From assembly GCA_910585295.1 (NCBI GenBank), contig CAJUDE010000034.1:1-64000 (forward strand): a stretch of 64,000 bases of DNA, written 5' to 3'. Positions 25,668-35,074 of the stretch are shown here, one piece after another. Below the pieces are notes generated by a model. The model searched no databases. It was given only the letters and a program-made list of their open reading frames with translations, and was not told the DNA's origin. The stretch's first letter is position 1; each line of letters opens with the position of its first letter. Made by a program: the position numbers and the translations under genes. Origin of the DNA: an uncultured Lachnospiraceae bacterium (lineage in GTDB: Bacteria; Bacillota; Clostridia; Lachnospirales; Lachnospiraceae).

Positions 25668-26312
25668 TTACGCTCCTAAAATTTCCACAATGGCTCTGAA
25701 CACTTCTTCCATTGGCTGAGTCCCATCTACGGTTTTCAAAATATTCTGTTTCTTATAATAATCAATTAATGGCTGCGTCTGCTCATGGTATACATCCAGG
25801 CGCTTCTTCACTGTCTCCGGCTGGTCGTCATCCCTAAGGACTACCTTATTGCCGCAGCGGTCGCATACTCCTTCCACCTTAGTCGGGATGGAAACAATAT
25901 GGTAAGTTGCCCCGCAATTCAGGCATGCCCGCCTTCCAGACATTCGGTTGACAATATTTTCATCTGGCACATCCACATCAACGGCATAATCCATTTTCTC
26001 GTTAATCTTAGCCAATGCTGCATCCAGCGCCTCAGCCTGTGGAATCGTCCTTGGAAACCCATCCAGGACAAACCCATTTTTACAATCTTCCTGCCCAATC
26101 CTGTCCATAACCAGGTCACAAGTTAATTCATCTGGAACCAAAAGCCCCTGGTCCATGTATTCTTTCGCTTTTTTGCCAAGTTCTGTACCTGCCTTCAGGT
26201 TTGCACGGAAAATATCCCCAGTAGAAATATGCGGTATGGAATACTTATCTGCAATCTGCTTTGCCTGGGTCCCTTTTCCTGCCCCTGGCGCTCCTAACAT
26301 AATAATTTTCAT
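25668..26312 (-). CDS. adk: adenylate kinase, zinc-containing long form
   Basis: 214 aa. It interconverts ATP + AMP and 2 ADP. P-loop GAPGAGKGTQA, DGFPRT, and a LID domain with a zinc site (CLNC and CDRCG). Start MKIIMLG has AAAGGAGGAG upstream. It lies between secY and map as in most Firmicutes. Confidence 0.97.
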   Translation of the reverse strand: MKIIMLGAPGAGKGTQAKQIADKYSIPHISTGDIFRANLKAGTELGKKAKEYMDQGLLVPDELTCDLVMDRIGQEDCKNGFVLDGFPRTIPQAEALDAALAKINEKMDYAVDVDVPDENIVNRMSGRRACLNCGATYHIVSIPTKVEGVCDRCGNKVVLRDDDQPETVKKRLDVYHEQTQPLIDYYKKQNILKTVDGTQPMEEVFRAIVEILGA

Positions 26313-26396
26313 ACTGTCTCCTCCTTTTTCCTCATTATGCACCACAAGTGCGCCATAGAAAACGCCTTCTGGCGCCTCCTAGGCACACATGGTATT

Positions 26397-27719
26397 TTAA
26401 TCATTCAAAAATCCCTTATAATAACGTACCAGCATCTGAGATTCGATCTGCTTCAATGTCTCAATTACAACGCCGACAATAATAATAATGGACGTTCCGC
26501 CAAAGGACACATTTGCGCTGAATACCCCATTAAAGAAAATTGGGATAACCGCTACAATCATAAGCCCAACTGCCCCAATAAATACGATATAATTCAAAAT
26601 CTTCGTCAAATAATCGCTGGTTGGCTTCCCTGGCCGGATGCCTGGGATAAAGCCGCCCTGGCGTTTCATGTTGTTTGCCACTTCCAGTGGGTTAAAGGTA
26701 ATGGAAGTATAGAAATATGCAAAAGCAATGACCAATACAATATATACCACTAACCCTATGCTGTATATGGGGTTTGCAGGGTCACACCAATAGGACTGGG
26801 ACAGCCCATTGAGGATCTTGCTTCCAATCCCTGTGCCGTTGCCTTTTCCCATAATAGCTGCAATAATAACCGGGAACTGCATAATTGACTGGGCAAAAAT
26901 AATTGGGATTACGCCCGCCGTATTTACTTTCAGCGGAATATGCGTAGACTGCCCGCCTACTTGCTTGCGCCCCTGGATCTTCTTGCTGTACTGCACGGGG
27001 ATCCTGCGCTCGCCGTCTTGAAGGATAATAACGAAAACAACTGTCACCAGGATAACGGCTAGGATAACGGCGGCAGCAATAATTGCATTCCCTACGTTAG
27101 GCGCATTTGCAATAAACTGGGTGTAAAGGGTCATCAAGTCTTCCGGGATACGGGAGATAATATTGATTACCAATACAATGGAGATACCATTTCCCACGCC
27201 ATGCTCCGTGATCCTCTCGCCAATCCACATCAGGACTGCAGAACCTGCCGTCAGCCCTGTAACCATTAAAATTACATGAAGTGCGTCAAATTTATCCAGA
27301 TAGCCGCCCCTGCCAAAGCCAATAGCCATGGCGATAGACTGGATTAATGCCAGCGCAACCGTTACATAACGTGTAATCTCCGCAATCTTTTTCCTGCCAT
27401 CTTCCCCATCCTTCTGCATTTCCTCCAGCTTCGGGATTGCTATAGTAAGAAGCTGCATAATAATAGAGGATGTGATATATGGCGTGATGTTCAAGGCAAA
27501 CACTGACATCTGCTCAAAGGAACCACCGGTGATTGCATTAAAGAAATTCAATGAATCTGCAGTCTGGTTCGTTGCAAACCAATTTGCAATTACTTCCGCG
27601 TTGACACCAGGGAGAGGGAGCTGCGAACCTATCCTGATGATAACCAGCATTACTAACGTATAAAAAATACGGTTCCTGATATCCTTTATTTTAAATGCGT
27701 TACGGAGTGTCTCCAGCAT
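26397..27719 (-). CDS. secY: protein translocase subunit SecY
   Basis: 440 aa, ten transmembrane helices; the protein-conducting channel of the Sec system. Family phrases include PLPGVNAEV, MSVFALNITPYITSSIIMQLL, and KRQGGFIPGIRPGKPT. Its start overlaps the rplO stop by one base (TAATG), so the two are coupled. Confidence 0.97.
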   Translation of the reverse strand: MLETLRNAFKIKDIRNRIFYTLVMLVIIRIGSQLPLPGVNAEVIANWFATNQTADSLNFFNAITGGSFEQMSVFALNITPYITSSIIMQLLTIAIPKLEEMQKDGEDGRKKIAEITRYVTVALALIQSIAMAIGFGRGGYLDKFDALHVILMVTGLTAGSAVLMWIGERITEHGVGNGISIVLVINIISRIPEDLMTLYTQFIANAPNVGNAIIAAAVILAVILVTVVFVIILQDGERRIPVQYSKKIQGRKQVGGQSTHIPLKVNTAGVIPIIFAQSIMQFPVIIAAIMGKGNGTGIGSKILNGLSQSYWCDPANPIYSIGLVVYIVLVIAFAYFYTSITFNPLEVANNMKRQGGFIPGIRPGKPTSDYLTKILNYIVFIGAVGLMIVAVIPIFFNGVFSANVSFGGTSIIIIVGVVIETLKQIESQMLVRYYKGFLND

Positions 27720-28156
27720 TAAACCACCTCTGCTTTTCCACCAAGAGCCTCAATCTTTTCTTTCGCGCCTGCACTGAAAGCATTTACCTGTACAGTAAGT
27801 CTCTTGGTAAGCTCACCATTTCCGAGAATCTTTATGCCATCTTTCGGGTTTTTCACAATTCTCCGCTCTTTTAAAGCCTGTACCGTTACAACTGCATCGT
27901 TATCAAACACTTCCAGGACATCCACGTTAATCCCAACGATATCTTTGTGGTTCCTGTTCTTGAACCCACGCTTAGGGATCCTTCTGTACAATGGCATCTG
28001 CCCGCCTTCAAACCCAGGCCTTGGCGCGCCGGAACGAGCTTTCTGCCCTTTATGCCCTTTTCCTGCTGTCTTACCATTCCCGGAACCATGCCCACGGCCT
28101 TTCCTGTAACAATTATGCTTTGAACCTGCTGCCGGTTTTAAATTTGATAAGTCCAT
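27719..28156 (-). CDS. rplO: 50S ribosomal protein L15
   Basis: 145 aa; begins MDLSNLKPAAGSKHNCYRKG and contains RGHGSGNGKTAGKGHKGQKA, the Gly-rich extension that enters 23S rRNA. Adjacent to rpmD at 23 bases. Confidence 0.97.
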   Translation of the reverse strand: MDLSNLKPAAGSKHNCYRKGRGHGSGNGKTAGKGHKGQKARSGAPRPGFEGGQMPLYRRIPKRGFKNRNHKDIVGINVDVLEVFDNDAVVTVQALKERRIVKNPKDGIKILGNGELTKRLTVQVNAFSAGAKEKIEALGGKAEVV

Positions 28157-28179
28157 TCTGGCACCTCCTTACTTTTCCC

Positions 28180-28362
28180 TTAAATTTCTTCTACTTCCAC
28201 TAAATGCCTCACCTGTCTGACCATGCCTCTGATTGCTGCATTATCTGGCATTTCCACACTGTGGTGTAATTTCCTCAAACCCAATGCCTCTACGGTCTTG
28301 CGGTTCTTAGGCACAGCGCCGATTGTAGATTTTACAAGTGTAATCTTTAATTTCTCTGCCAT
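28180..28362 (-). CDS. rpmD: 50S ribosomal protein L30
   Basis: 60 aa; LKITLVKSTIGAVPKNRKTV and LGLRKLHHSVEMPD are the family pattern. Follows rpsE at 14 bases. Confidence 0.96.
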   Translation of the reverse strand: MAEKLKITLVKSTIGAVPKNRKTVEALGLRKLHHSVEMPDNAAIRGMVRQVRHLVEVEEI

Positions 28363-28376
28363 TTCCTATATCCTCC

Positions 28377-28886
28377 TTAACCGAGTATCTCTTCTACCGT
28401 TTTACCGCGGAGCTTTGCTACCTCTTCCGGAGATTTCAACTGACTCAAGGCCTCAATGGTAGCCAGAACTACGTTCTGTTTATTATTGGAGCCTAAAGAC
28501 TTTGTACGGATATTCTTAATCCCTGCAAGTTCACAAACGCTACGTGCCGGGCCGCCGGCAATTACGCCGGTACCTTCAGGGGCTCTTTTCAACAGTACGG
28601 ACGCGCCGGTATGCTTCCCAGTGATATCATGGGTAATACTGTTATTGTTATCTAATTTTACAGAAATCAGCTTTTTCGTTGCATCTTCTTTCCCTTTGCG
28701 GATTGCTTCAGGGATTTCAGTTGCTTTGCCTAAACCTGCACCTACATGACCATTGCCGTCGCCAACAACAACCAAAGCTGTAAAACGCATGTTACGTCCG
28801 CCCTTTACAACTTTTGTTACACGTTTAATTGATACCACTTTTTCTGTTAATTCCAATTGACTAGCATCAATGATTGTACGTTTCAT
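28377..28886 (-). CDS. rpsE: 30S ribosomal protein S5
   Basis: 169 aa; N-terminal double-stranded RNA-binding domain (VVKGGRNMRFTALVVVGDGN) and C-terminal domain (GTGVIAGGPARSVCELAGI). It acts in decoding fidelity and mRNA entry; the loop residues after VTKVVKGGR are where spectinomycin resistance changes usually fall and look wild type. Confidence 0.97.
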   Translation of the reverse strand: MKRTIIDASQLELTEKVVSIKRVTKVVKGGRNMRFTALVVVGDGNGHVGAGLGKATEIPEAIRKGKEDATKKLISVKLDNNNSITHDITGKHTGASVLLKRAPEGTGVIAGGPARSVCELAGIKNIRTKSLGSNNKQNVVLATIEALSQLKSPEEVAKLRGKTVEEILG

Positions 28887-28903
28887 GTATTTGTCTCCTC
28901 CTA

Positions 28904-29272
28904 TTAAAAGTCTAATCCAGCTTCTCTTGCTGCATCAGCCAAAGCTTTGATTTTTCCCTGATAGATATAACCGCCCCTGTCGAAGACAACTGTGGTAATG
29001 CCTTTTTCCAATGCCCTTTTTGCGATAACTGTGCCAAGATATGCCGCTGCGTCCACATTATTGGTTTTCTCCAATTCAGCCTTTACATCTTTCTGAAGTG
29101 TGGATGCGGAGACAAGCGTATGCTGGGCTACATCGTCAATAACCTGTGCATAGATATGGTTATTGCTTCTGAACACTGCTAAACGTGGCCTTTCAGCTGT
29201 ACCGGAGAAACGGTTACGAATCCTTCTGTGCTTTTTCATGCGGACTTCTGCCCTTGATTTCTTATTAACCAT
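28904..29272 (-). CDS. rplR: 50S ribosomal protein L18
   Basis: 122 aa; RIRNRFSGTAERPRLAVFRS and YIYQGKIKALADAAREAGL. It carries 5S rRNA into the large subunit with L5. Confidence 0.97.
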   Translation of the reverse strand: MVNKKSRAEVRMKKHRRIRNRFSGTAERPRLAVFRSNNHIYAQVIDDVAQHTLVSASTLQKDVKAELEKTNNVDAAAYLGTVIAKRALEKGITTVVFDRGGYIYQGKIKALADAAREAGLDF

Positions 29273-29291
29273 TTTTCTGTTCCTCCTTTAA

Positions 29292-29831
29292 TTATTTTTT
29301 ACCAGTCTTACCAACTTTACGCCTGATAACTTCATCAACATATTTAATACCTTTCCCTTTATAAGGCTCAGGCCTTCTCTTGTCTCTGATTTCTGCAGCG
29401 TACTGGCCAACTTTCTCTTTATCAATACCGGAAATAGTAATTTTATTCCCCTCTACCTTTGATTCAATCCCTTCCGGGTCTGTCATAATTACCGGATGGG
29501 AGAATCCCAGGTTTAAGGTCAACTCTTTCCCTGACTTGGAGGCACGGTATCCAACGCCGTTCACTTCCAGTTCCTTGGTGTAGCCGTTTGTCACGCCTAC
29601 TACCATATTGTTAACTAGCGTCCTGGTCAAGCCATGCAGGGATTTCATTTTCTTTAAGTCGTTTGGCCTGCTTACCTTAACTTCAGAACCTTCTAATTTG
29701 ATTTCCATTTCGATTGGAAGGGTTCTCTCAAGAGTTCCCTTCGGACCTTTTACAGTCACATGATTATTTTCTGCAATATCCACAGTTACGCCTGCAGGTA
29801 CTGCGATTGGCATCCTTCCGATTCGTGACAT
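29292..29831 (-). CDS. rplF: 50S ribosomal protein L6
   Basis: 179 aa with two repeated L6 domains; begins MSRIGRMPIAVPAGVTV and ends with the signature RRPEPYKGKGIKYVDEVIRR. Located near the GTPase centre of the ribosome. Confidence 0.97.
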   Translation of the reverse strand: MSRIGRMPIAVPAGVTVDIAENNHVTVKGPKGTLERTLPIEMEIKLEGSEVKVSRPNDLKKMKSLHGLTRTLVNNMVVGVTNGYTKELEVNGVGYRASKSGKELTLNLGFSHPVIMTDPEGIESKVEGNKITISGIDKEKVGQYAAEIRDKRRPEPYKGKGIKYVDEVIRRKVGKTGKK

Positions 29832-29843
29832 GCCCGTACCCTC

Positions 29844-30245
29844 CTACCATACATAGGCCAGCACTTCGCCGCCTACTGCTAATTTTCTTGCTTCTCTATC
29901 TGTTACAACGCCCTGGTTAGTGGAAAGGATTGCAATCCCAAGCCCACCAAGGACTTTTGGAATCTCATTTTTGCCTGCATAGACCCGAAGCCCTGGCTTA
30001 GAGATCCTCTTAAGGCCGGTAATAATTTTCTCGTTTTTATCTTTACCATATTTTAAGGTAATGCGAATTGTGTTAAAGCTGCCGTCTTCCACAATGTCAT
30101 ATTTTACAATATACCCTTCATTTAAGAGAATGTTGGCAATTGCAATTTTCATCTTGGAAGCTGGAACATCAACTGTATCATGTTTAGCAGTATTTGCATT
30201 ACGGATTCTTGTAAGCATATCTGCGATTGGATCACTCATTGTCAT
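29844..30245 (-). CDS. rpsH: 30S ribosomal protein S8
   Basis: 133 aa; MTMSDPIADMLTRIRNA at the start and LSTNQGVVTDREARKLAVGG near the end. It is a central-domain assembly protein. The frame extends upstream without a ribosome binding site, so the MTMSDP start (AGGAGG upstream) is used. Confidence 0.97.
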   Translation of the reverse strand: MTMSDPIADMLTRIRNANTAKHDTVDVPASKMKIAIANILLNEGYIVKYDIVEDGSFNTIRITLKYGKDKNEKIITGLKRISKPGLRVYAGKNEIPKVLGGLGIAILSTNQGVVTDREARKLAVGGEVLAYVW

Positions 30246-30387
30246 GATATATTTTCCTCCTGTTTTTTCTATAAGGAAGTTCCATTCACTAAGCTCAGCC
30301 TGCGCGAAGCGCCAAGCCTTGCCAGCCTCCTGGAACGGCCCTGCACGAACCCCAAGCCGCATACGCCAGCTTGGCTTGTGCTTCCGG

Positions 30388-30573
30388 TCACCAACTTGCT
30401 TTCTTAACCCCTGGAATCTGTCCTTTATATGCTAATTCACGGAAGCAGATCCTGCAAATTCCGTACTTCCTTAAATATGCATGTGGACGTCCACAAATCC
30501 TGCAACGGCTGTATTCTCTGGTAGAGAATTTCTGTTTACGCTGCTGTTTTATTTTCATTGCTGTTTTTGCCAT
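30388..30573 (-). CDS. rpsZ: 30S ribosomal protein S14, zinc-binding type Z
   Basis: 61 aa, the short zinc form: four cysteines in CRICGRP and CRICFRELA. MAKTAMKIKQ is preceded by GGAGGG. A 142-base spacer separates it from rpsH. Confidence 0.96.
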   Translation of the reverse strand: MAKTAMKIKQQRKQKFSTREYSRCRICGRPHAYLRKYGICRICFRELAYKGQIPGVKKASW

Positions 30574-30586
30574 TGAAATTCCCTCC

Positions 30587-31132
30587 TTACTGTTTTGCAA
30601 ATGGCATATTGAACTGTGCCAATAATTCACGTGCTTCTTCGTCTGTCTTGGCTGTTGTTACAAAAATAACATCCATGCCGCGTACTTTGTCGATTTTATC
30701 ATATTCAATTTCTGGGAAGATTAACTGCTCCTTAATGCCAAGGGCATAATTTCCCCTGCCGTCAAATGCATTTGGGTTTACGCCGCGGAAGTCGCGCACA
30801 CGCGGCAATGCCAGGTTAATTAAGCGGTCAACAAATTCATACATTTTTTCCCCTCTTAATGTCACCTTACAGCCGATTGGCATTCCTTCCCTGATTTTGA
30901 AGTTCGCCACAGATTTCTTTGCCTTGGTGATGATTGGCTTTTGTCCAGTGATAATCTGCAGGTCGCTCATTGCAGCGTCAAGGATTTTCACGTTTTCTTT
31001 CGCCTCACCAACGCCCATGTTAATGACAACTTTTTCAATCTTTGGCACTTCCATGATATTTTTATATCCAAATTTCTTCATCAGGGCATCTACGACTTGC
31101 GTCTGATAAATTTCTCTTAATCTACTACTCAC
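30587..31132 (-). CDS. rplE: 50S ribosomal protein L5
   Basis: 181 aa; VVINMGVGEAKENVK and FRGVNPNAFDGRGNYALGIKE are conserved. Binds 5S rRNA and contacts the P-site tRNA. Confidence 0.97.
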   Translation of the reverse strand: MSSRLREIYQTQVVDALMKKFGYKNIMEVPKIEKVVINMGVGEAKENVKILDAAMSDLQIITGQKPIITKAKKSVANFKIREGMPIGCKVTLRGEKMYEFVDRLINLALPRVRDFRGVNPNAFDGRGNYALGIKEQLIFPEIEYDKIDKVRGMDVIFVTTAKTDEEARELLAQFNMPFAKQ

Positions 31133-31155
31133 CTGAATGGACCTCCTCTCCTGAA

Positions 31156-31467
31156 TTAATCAATCACTTCGCCAGTGGATTTGGCAAAACGCACTTTTTT
31201 GTCCCCTTCCATCTTGAAGCCCACGCGTGTAGGTTTCCCTTTGTGGACATACATAACATTGGAAATATGGATTGGCCCTTCCTGATGGATAATGCCGCCC
31301 TGCTGGTTTGCCATGCTTGGTTTTGTATGTTTGGTAATCATGTTGATCCCTTCCACCAGCAATGTGTTTTTCTTCCTGTTAATGGAGATTACCTTGCCTT
31401 CTTTATCTTTATCTCTCCCTGTGATTACCCTCACAAGGTCGCCTTTTTTAATTTTTAACATTGCCAT
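31156..31467 (-). CDS. rplX: 50S ribosomal protein L24
   Basis: 103 aa with a KOW motif (KKGDLVRVITGRDKDKEGKV). An early-assembly protein at the exit tunnel. Confidence 0.97.
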   Translation of the reverse strand: MAMLKIKKGDLVRVITGRDKDKEGKVISINRKKNTLLVEGINMITKHTKPSMANQQGGIIHQEGPIHISNVMYVHKGKPTRVGFKMEGDKKVRFAKSTGEVID

Positions 31468-31480
31468 AGACCTGCACCTC

Positions 31481-31849
31481 CTATAATACTTCTGGAGCTA
31501 AGGAAACAATTTTCATAAACTGTTTTTCACGAAGCTCTCTGGCAACTGGCCCAAAAATACGGGTCCCCCTTGGAGTTTTGTCTTCTTTGATTATGACAGC
31601 CGCATTTTCATCAAATTTGATATAGGAACCGTCTTTGCGGCGGGCGCCTTTTTTGGTGCGGACTACAACAGCCTTTACCACATCGCCCTTTTTAACAACG
31701 CCGCCTGGTGTTGCGTCTTTAACCGTAGCTGTGATGATGTCACCAATATTTGCATATCTTCTTGTAGAACCGCCCATAACACGGATGCAGAGGATCTCTT
31801 TTGCTCCTGTATTATCGGCTACTTTCAGTCTGCTTTCCTGTTGAACCAT
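31481..31849 (-). CDS. rplN: 50S ribosomal protein L14
   Basis: 122 aa; MVQQESRLKVADNTGAKEIL and PRGTRIFGPVARELRE are typical. It forms a bridge with 16S rRNA and is the docking site of ribosome silencing factor. Confidence 0.97.
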   Translation of the reverse strand: MVQQESRLKVADNTGAKEILCIRVMGGSTRRYANIGDIITATVKDATPGGVVKKGDVVKAVVVRTKKGARRKDGSYIKFDENAAVIIKEDKTPRGTRIFGPVARELREKQFMKIVSLAPEVL

Positions 31850-31863
31850 GCTGGTAGCCTCCT

Positions 31864-32121
31864 TTATTTTGCTCTTTCAATGATTTCCACAAGCCTCCAT
31901 CTCTTCTCCTTGGATAAAGGCCTTGTTTCCATTACTTTGACAGTATCTCCGATTTTGCATTCATTGTTTTCGTCATGGGCTTTTAATTTATAAGTCTTTT
32001 TCACGATCTTGTTGTAAAGTGGATGCCTTACATTGTCCCTTACCGCAACAACAATGGTCTTATTCATCTTGTCGCTTACAACAACACCAGTACGTGTTTT
32101 CCTAAGATTTCTTTCTTCCAC
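31864..32121 (-). CDS. rpsQ: 30S ribosomal protein S17
   Basis: 85 aa from a GTG start (VEERNLRKTRTGVVV). The open frame continues 8 codons to an ATG that lies within the end of rpmC, but AAGGAG sits 7 bases before the GTG, and 85 aa is the family length. Ends RPLSKEKRWRLVEIIERAK. Confidence 0.93.
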   Translation of the reverse strand: MEERNLRKTRTGVVVSDKMNKTIVVAVRDNVRHPLYNKIVKKTYKLKAHDENNECKIGDTVKVMETRPLSKEKRWRLVEIIERAK

Positions 32122-32137
32122 GATTCTGCTCCTTTCT

Positions 32138-32353
32138 TTAAGCATTCATAGCCTCGCGTGCCTTCTCAGTGATAATCGTCTGAATCCTGGCAATGTTTTT
32201 GCGGACTTCTTTGATCCTTGCAGTATTCTCTAACTGATTTGTCGCATTCTGGAACCTTAAGTTAAAAAGTTCTTTTTTTGCAGCTACTAACTTTTCCTGC
32301 AATGCTTCTACAGATTCTTCTCTTAACTCTTTTACATAATTACTAGCTTTCAT
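32138..32353 (-). CDS. rpmC: 50S ribosomal protein L29
   Basis: 71 aa; ELREESVEALQEKLVAAKKE and ELFNLRFQNATNQLEN. The chosen ATG (MKASNYV) lies inside the last codons of rplP, so the pair overlaps by 11 bases and is probably coupled. It is the docking site for trigger factor and SRP at the exit tunnel. Confidence 0.94.
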   Translation of the reverse strand: MKASNYVKELREESVEALQEKLVAAKKELFNLRFQNATNQLENTARIKEVRKNIARIQTIITEKAREAMNA

Positions 32354-32780
32354 TTGACTCACCGCCTTCTAAGTCTGCACGTGAAACTACTTTACATTTA
32401 CAGGGCAATTTGTGTGTGGCAAGACGCAGCGCCTCGCGCGCAATCTCCTCCGGCACACCGGAAATCTCAAATAAAACGCGTCCTGGCTTCACAACAGCTA
32501 CCCAATATTCCAATGTCCCTTTACCGGAACCCATACGAGTTTCTGCCGGTTTTGCAGTTACTGGTTTATCAGGGAAAATTTTAATCCAAACTTTACCGCC
32601 ACGCTTGATATAACGTGTCATTGCGATACGGGCTGCCTCAATCTGGTTAGATTTAATCCAGCACGGCTCCATAGCCACAATACCATATTCACCATTTGTG
32701 ATTTTATTACCTCTTAACGCCTTGCCTGCCATGGACCCACGGAACTGTTTACGGCGTTTTACTCTTTTTGGCATTAACAT
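32343..32780 (-). CDS. rplP: 50S ribosomal protein L16
   Basis: 145 aa; MLMPKRVKRRKQFRGSMAGK, then MGSGKGTLEYWVAVVKPGR with the site of the usual hydroxy-arginine loop. Start overlaps the rpsC stop by one base. Confidence 0.97.
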   Translation of the reverse strand: MLMPKRVKRRKQFRGSMAGKALRGNKITNGEYGIVAMEPCWIKSNQIEAARIAMTRYIKRGGKVWIKIFPDKPVTAKPAETRMGSGKGTLEYWVAVVKPGRVLFEISGVPEEIAREALRLATHKLPCKCKVVSRADLEGGESNES

Positions 32781-33436
32781 TATTTATCGCTCCCTTCCTT
32801 TGCTTCTTTTGTTGGAAGGATCTCGCCTTTGTAAATCCATACCTTAACCCCTACTTTGCCATAAGTGGTATCTGCCTCGGCGAATCCATAGTCGATGTCT
32901 GCTCTTAATGTCTGAAGCGGGATTGTCCCTTCGCTGTAGAATTCAGTACGCGCCATGTCAGCGCCGCCAAGACGGCCGGAAACGGAACTCTTAATCCCAA
33001 GCGCCCCTGCCTTCATGCTTCTGCTCATGCAGGACTTCATTGCCCGGCGGAAAGAAACACGGTTCTCTAACTGCAGGGCGATATTTTCTGCAACTAACTG
33101 TGCGTCTTTATCTGGCCTCTTCACTTCTTTAATGTCTACTACCAGTTTTTTATCTGTAAGCTTCTGGAGCTCTGCTTTGACTTTCTCAATCTCCGACCCG
33201 CCTTTTCCAATTACAACGCCTGGCTTTGCTGTATAAAGAATTACTTTTACCCGGTCAGAAGCCCTTTCAATTTCAATTTTGGAAACGCCTGATGCATACA
33301 GTTTCTTTTTCAGGAATGTCCTGATATTGTAATCCTCTATCAGAAAATCCGCGAAATCTGCTTCTGCATACCATTTAGAGTCCCAATCTTTGATAATGCC
33401 AACCCTTAAACCATGAGGATTCACTTTCTGTCCCAT
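32780..33436 (-). CDS. rpsC: 30S ribosomal protein S3
   Basis: 218 aa; MGQKVNPHGLRVGIIKDWDS, KH domain (PGVVIGKGGSEIEKVKAEL) and C-terminal domain. Part of the mRNA entry helicase. Start is preceded by AGGAGGG. Confidence 0.97.
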   Translation of the reverse strand: MGQKVNPHGLRVGIIKDWDSKWYAEADFADFLIEDYNIRTFLKKKLYASGVSKIEIERASDRVKVILYTAKPGVVIGKGGSEIEKVKAELQKLTDKKLVVDIKEVKRPDKDAQLVAENIALQLENRVSFRRAMKSCMSRSMKAGALGIKSSVSGRLGGADMARTEFYSEGTIPLQTLRADIDYGFAEADTTYGKVGVKVWIYKGEILPTKEAKEGSDK

Positions 33437-33446
33437 GTTTGCCCTC

Positions 33447-33833
33447 CTATCTTTCATCAAGCACAATTGTAATGTGGCTCGTTCTCTTCTCGATCCTATA
33501 AGCCCTTCCTTGCGCCCTCGGTTTAACTCTCTTCATTGTCGGTCCTTTATTTGCATAACATTCTGCAATGTAAAGATTTTCTGCATTCATGCCATTGTTG
33601 TTCTCTGCATTCGCAATTGCAGATTTCAACAATTTCTCTAACAGGCTGGACGCATATCTTGGATTATATGCCAAAATCGCCAGTGCAGTCTTCACGTCTT
33701 TTCCACGGATTGCATCTAAAACGAAGCATGCTTTTTGAACAGATACTCTGGCGTAAGATAATTTTGCTGAAGGCCTGGTATCTTTCTGCGCATTTCTTTC
33801 TCTCTTAATTTGACTTCTGTGTCCCTTTGCCAT
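33447..33833 (-). CDS. rplV: 50S ribosomal protein L22
   Basis: 128 aa; core KLSYARVSVQKACFVLDAIR, the beta-hairpin that lines the exit tunnel (KRVKPRAQGRAYRIEKRTSH). The N-terminus has about 15 extra basic residues (MAKGHRSQIKRERNAQKD) relative to the shortest L22 forms. GGAGG precedes the chosen ATG. Confidence 0.96.
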   Translation of the reverse strand: MAKGHRSQIKRERNAQKDTRPSAKLSYARVSVQKACFVLDAIRGKDVKTALAILAYNPRYASSLLEKLLKSAIANAENNNGMNAENLYIAECYANKGPTMKRVKPRAQGRAYRIEKRTSHITIVLDER

Positions 33834-33866
33834 GGATGTGGAACCTCCTTTCATGTACTAAATCAA

Positions 33867-34148
33867 TTAACGAACTTTGGATTTCTTCTCATCTTTTCCA
33901 TGCCCACGGTAAGTCCTTGTCGCAACGAACTCACCAAGTTTATGCCCTACCATATCTTCTGTCACATATACTGGCACATGTTTCCTTCCATCATGGACAG
34001 CAAATGTGTGGCCTACGAACTGAGGGAAAATGGTAGAACGGCGGGACCATGTCTTAATCACGCTCTTTTCACCTGCTGCGTTCATAGCATCTACTTTTTT
34101 CAATAAACTTGCATCAGCAAACGGTCCTTTTTTCAATGAACGACCCAT
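33867..34148 (-). CDS. rpsS: 30S ribosomal protein S19
   Basis: 93 aa; MGRSLKKGPFADASLLKKV and RSSTIFPQFVG-type motif (RRSTIFPQFVGHTFAVH). Head protein that forms a complex with S13. Confidence 0.97.
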   Translation of the reverse strand: MGRSLKKGPFADASLLKKVDAMNAAGEKSVIKTWSRRSTIFPQFVGHTFAVHDGRKHVPVYVTEDMVGHKLGEFVATRTYRGHGKDEKKSKVR

Positions 34149-34214
34149 AAAAATTCAACCTCCTAAACTGCTCTCCCGCTTTTGGGCAAATAATATGCCC
34201 TGCGGGTGTTCCTG

Positions 34215-35060
34215 TTATTTCAAAGCCCTACCGTCTCTTCTCCTTACGATAAGCTTATTCGATGCTTTGTTCTTCTTTCTGGTTTTTAAGCCAAGTGCAG
34301 GTTTGCCCCAAGGTGTAGACGGGCCTGGACGTCCAATCCCTGTCTTTCCTTCTCCACCGCCATGTGGATGGTCGTTGGGGTTCATAACAGAACCACGCAC
34401 GGTTGGGCGGATTCCCATATGGCGCTTACGCCCTGCCTTACCAATTTTAATCAGGTTATGGTCTGCATTGCCCACAACGCCGATGGTTGCACGGCAGGCA
34501 ATCGGAACCATCCTCATTTCACTAGAAGGCAGCCTAAGCGTAGCATATTTCCCTTCTTTTGCCATCAACTGGGCGCTGTTGCCTGCGGAACGCACCAACT
34601 GGCCGCCTTTGCCCGGATATAACTCAACGTTGTGGACCTGGGCGCCGACAGGGATATTCTCCAATGGCAGGCAGTTGCCAACCCTAACTTCCGCTTCTGG
34701 GCCGTTCATAACCTTCATGCCGTCTGTCAGCCCTTCTGGTGCGATGATATATGATTTTTCCCCGTCCGCATAGCAAATCAGGGCGATATTTGCCGTCCGG
34801 TTCGGGTCGTATTCAATCCCGATTACTTTTGCGGGGATGCCGTCTTTCTTATTCCTTTTAAAATCAATAATCCTGTATTTCCTTCTGGAGCCGCCGCCAC
34901 GGTGCCTTACAGTAATTTTCCCTTGATTGTTACGCCCGGATTTTTTCTGTAAGGAAACCACCAGGGATTTCTCTGGCTTTTTCTTGGTAATTTCAGAGAA
35001 ATCAGACCCAGTCATATTCCTTCTGGAAGGTGTATATGGGTTATATGTCTTAATTCCCAT
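34215..35060 (-). CDS. rplB: 50S ribosomal protein L2
   Basis: 281 aa; RHRGGGSRRKYRIIDFKRN and the C-terminal GGGEGKTGIGRPGPSTPWG with the peptidyl-transferase-linked His. A 247-codon frame on the opposite strand is a mirror of its GC-rich codons. Confidence 0.98.
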   Translation of the reverse strand: MGIKTYNPYTPSRRNMTGSDFSEITKKKPEKSLVVSLQKKSGRNNQGKITVRHRGGGSRRKYRIIDFKRNKKDGIPAKVIGIEYDPNRTANIALICYADGEKSYIIAPEGLTDGMKVMNGPEAEVRVGNCLPLENIPVGAQVHNVELYPGKGGQLVRSAGNSAQLMAKEGKYATLRLPSSEMRMVPIACRATIGVVGNADHNLIKIGKAGRKRHMGIRPTVRGSVMNPNDHPHGGGEGKTGIGRPGPSTPWGKPALGLKTRKKNKASNKLIVRRRDGRALK

Positions 35061-35074
35061 GATCTTTCTCCTTT

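Noticed and set aside
31864..32145. Longer rpsQ start at the ATG inside rpmC
   Set aside because: The GTG at 32121 has a proper AAGGAG and gives the family length of 85 aa.
34030..34773. 247-codon open frame on the plus strand opposite rplB
   Set aside because: It is antisense to a certain ribosomal gene, has no ribosome binding site and no recognisable motif; a by-product of its codon use.
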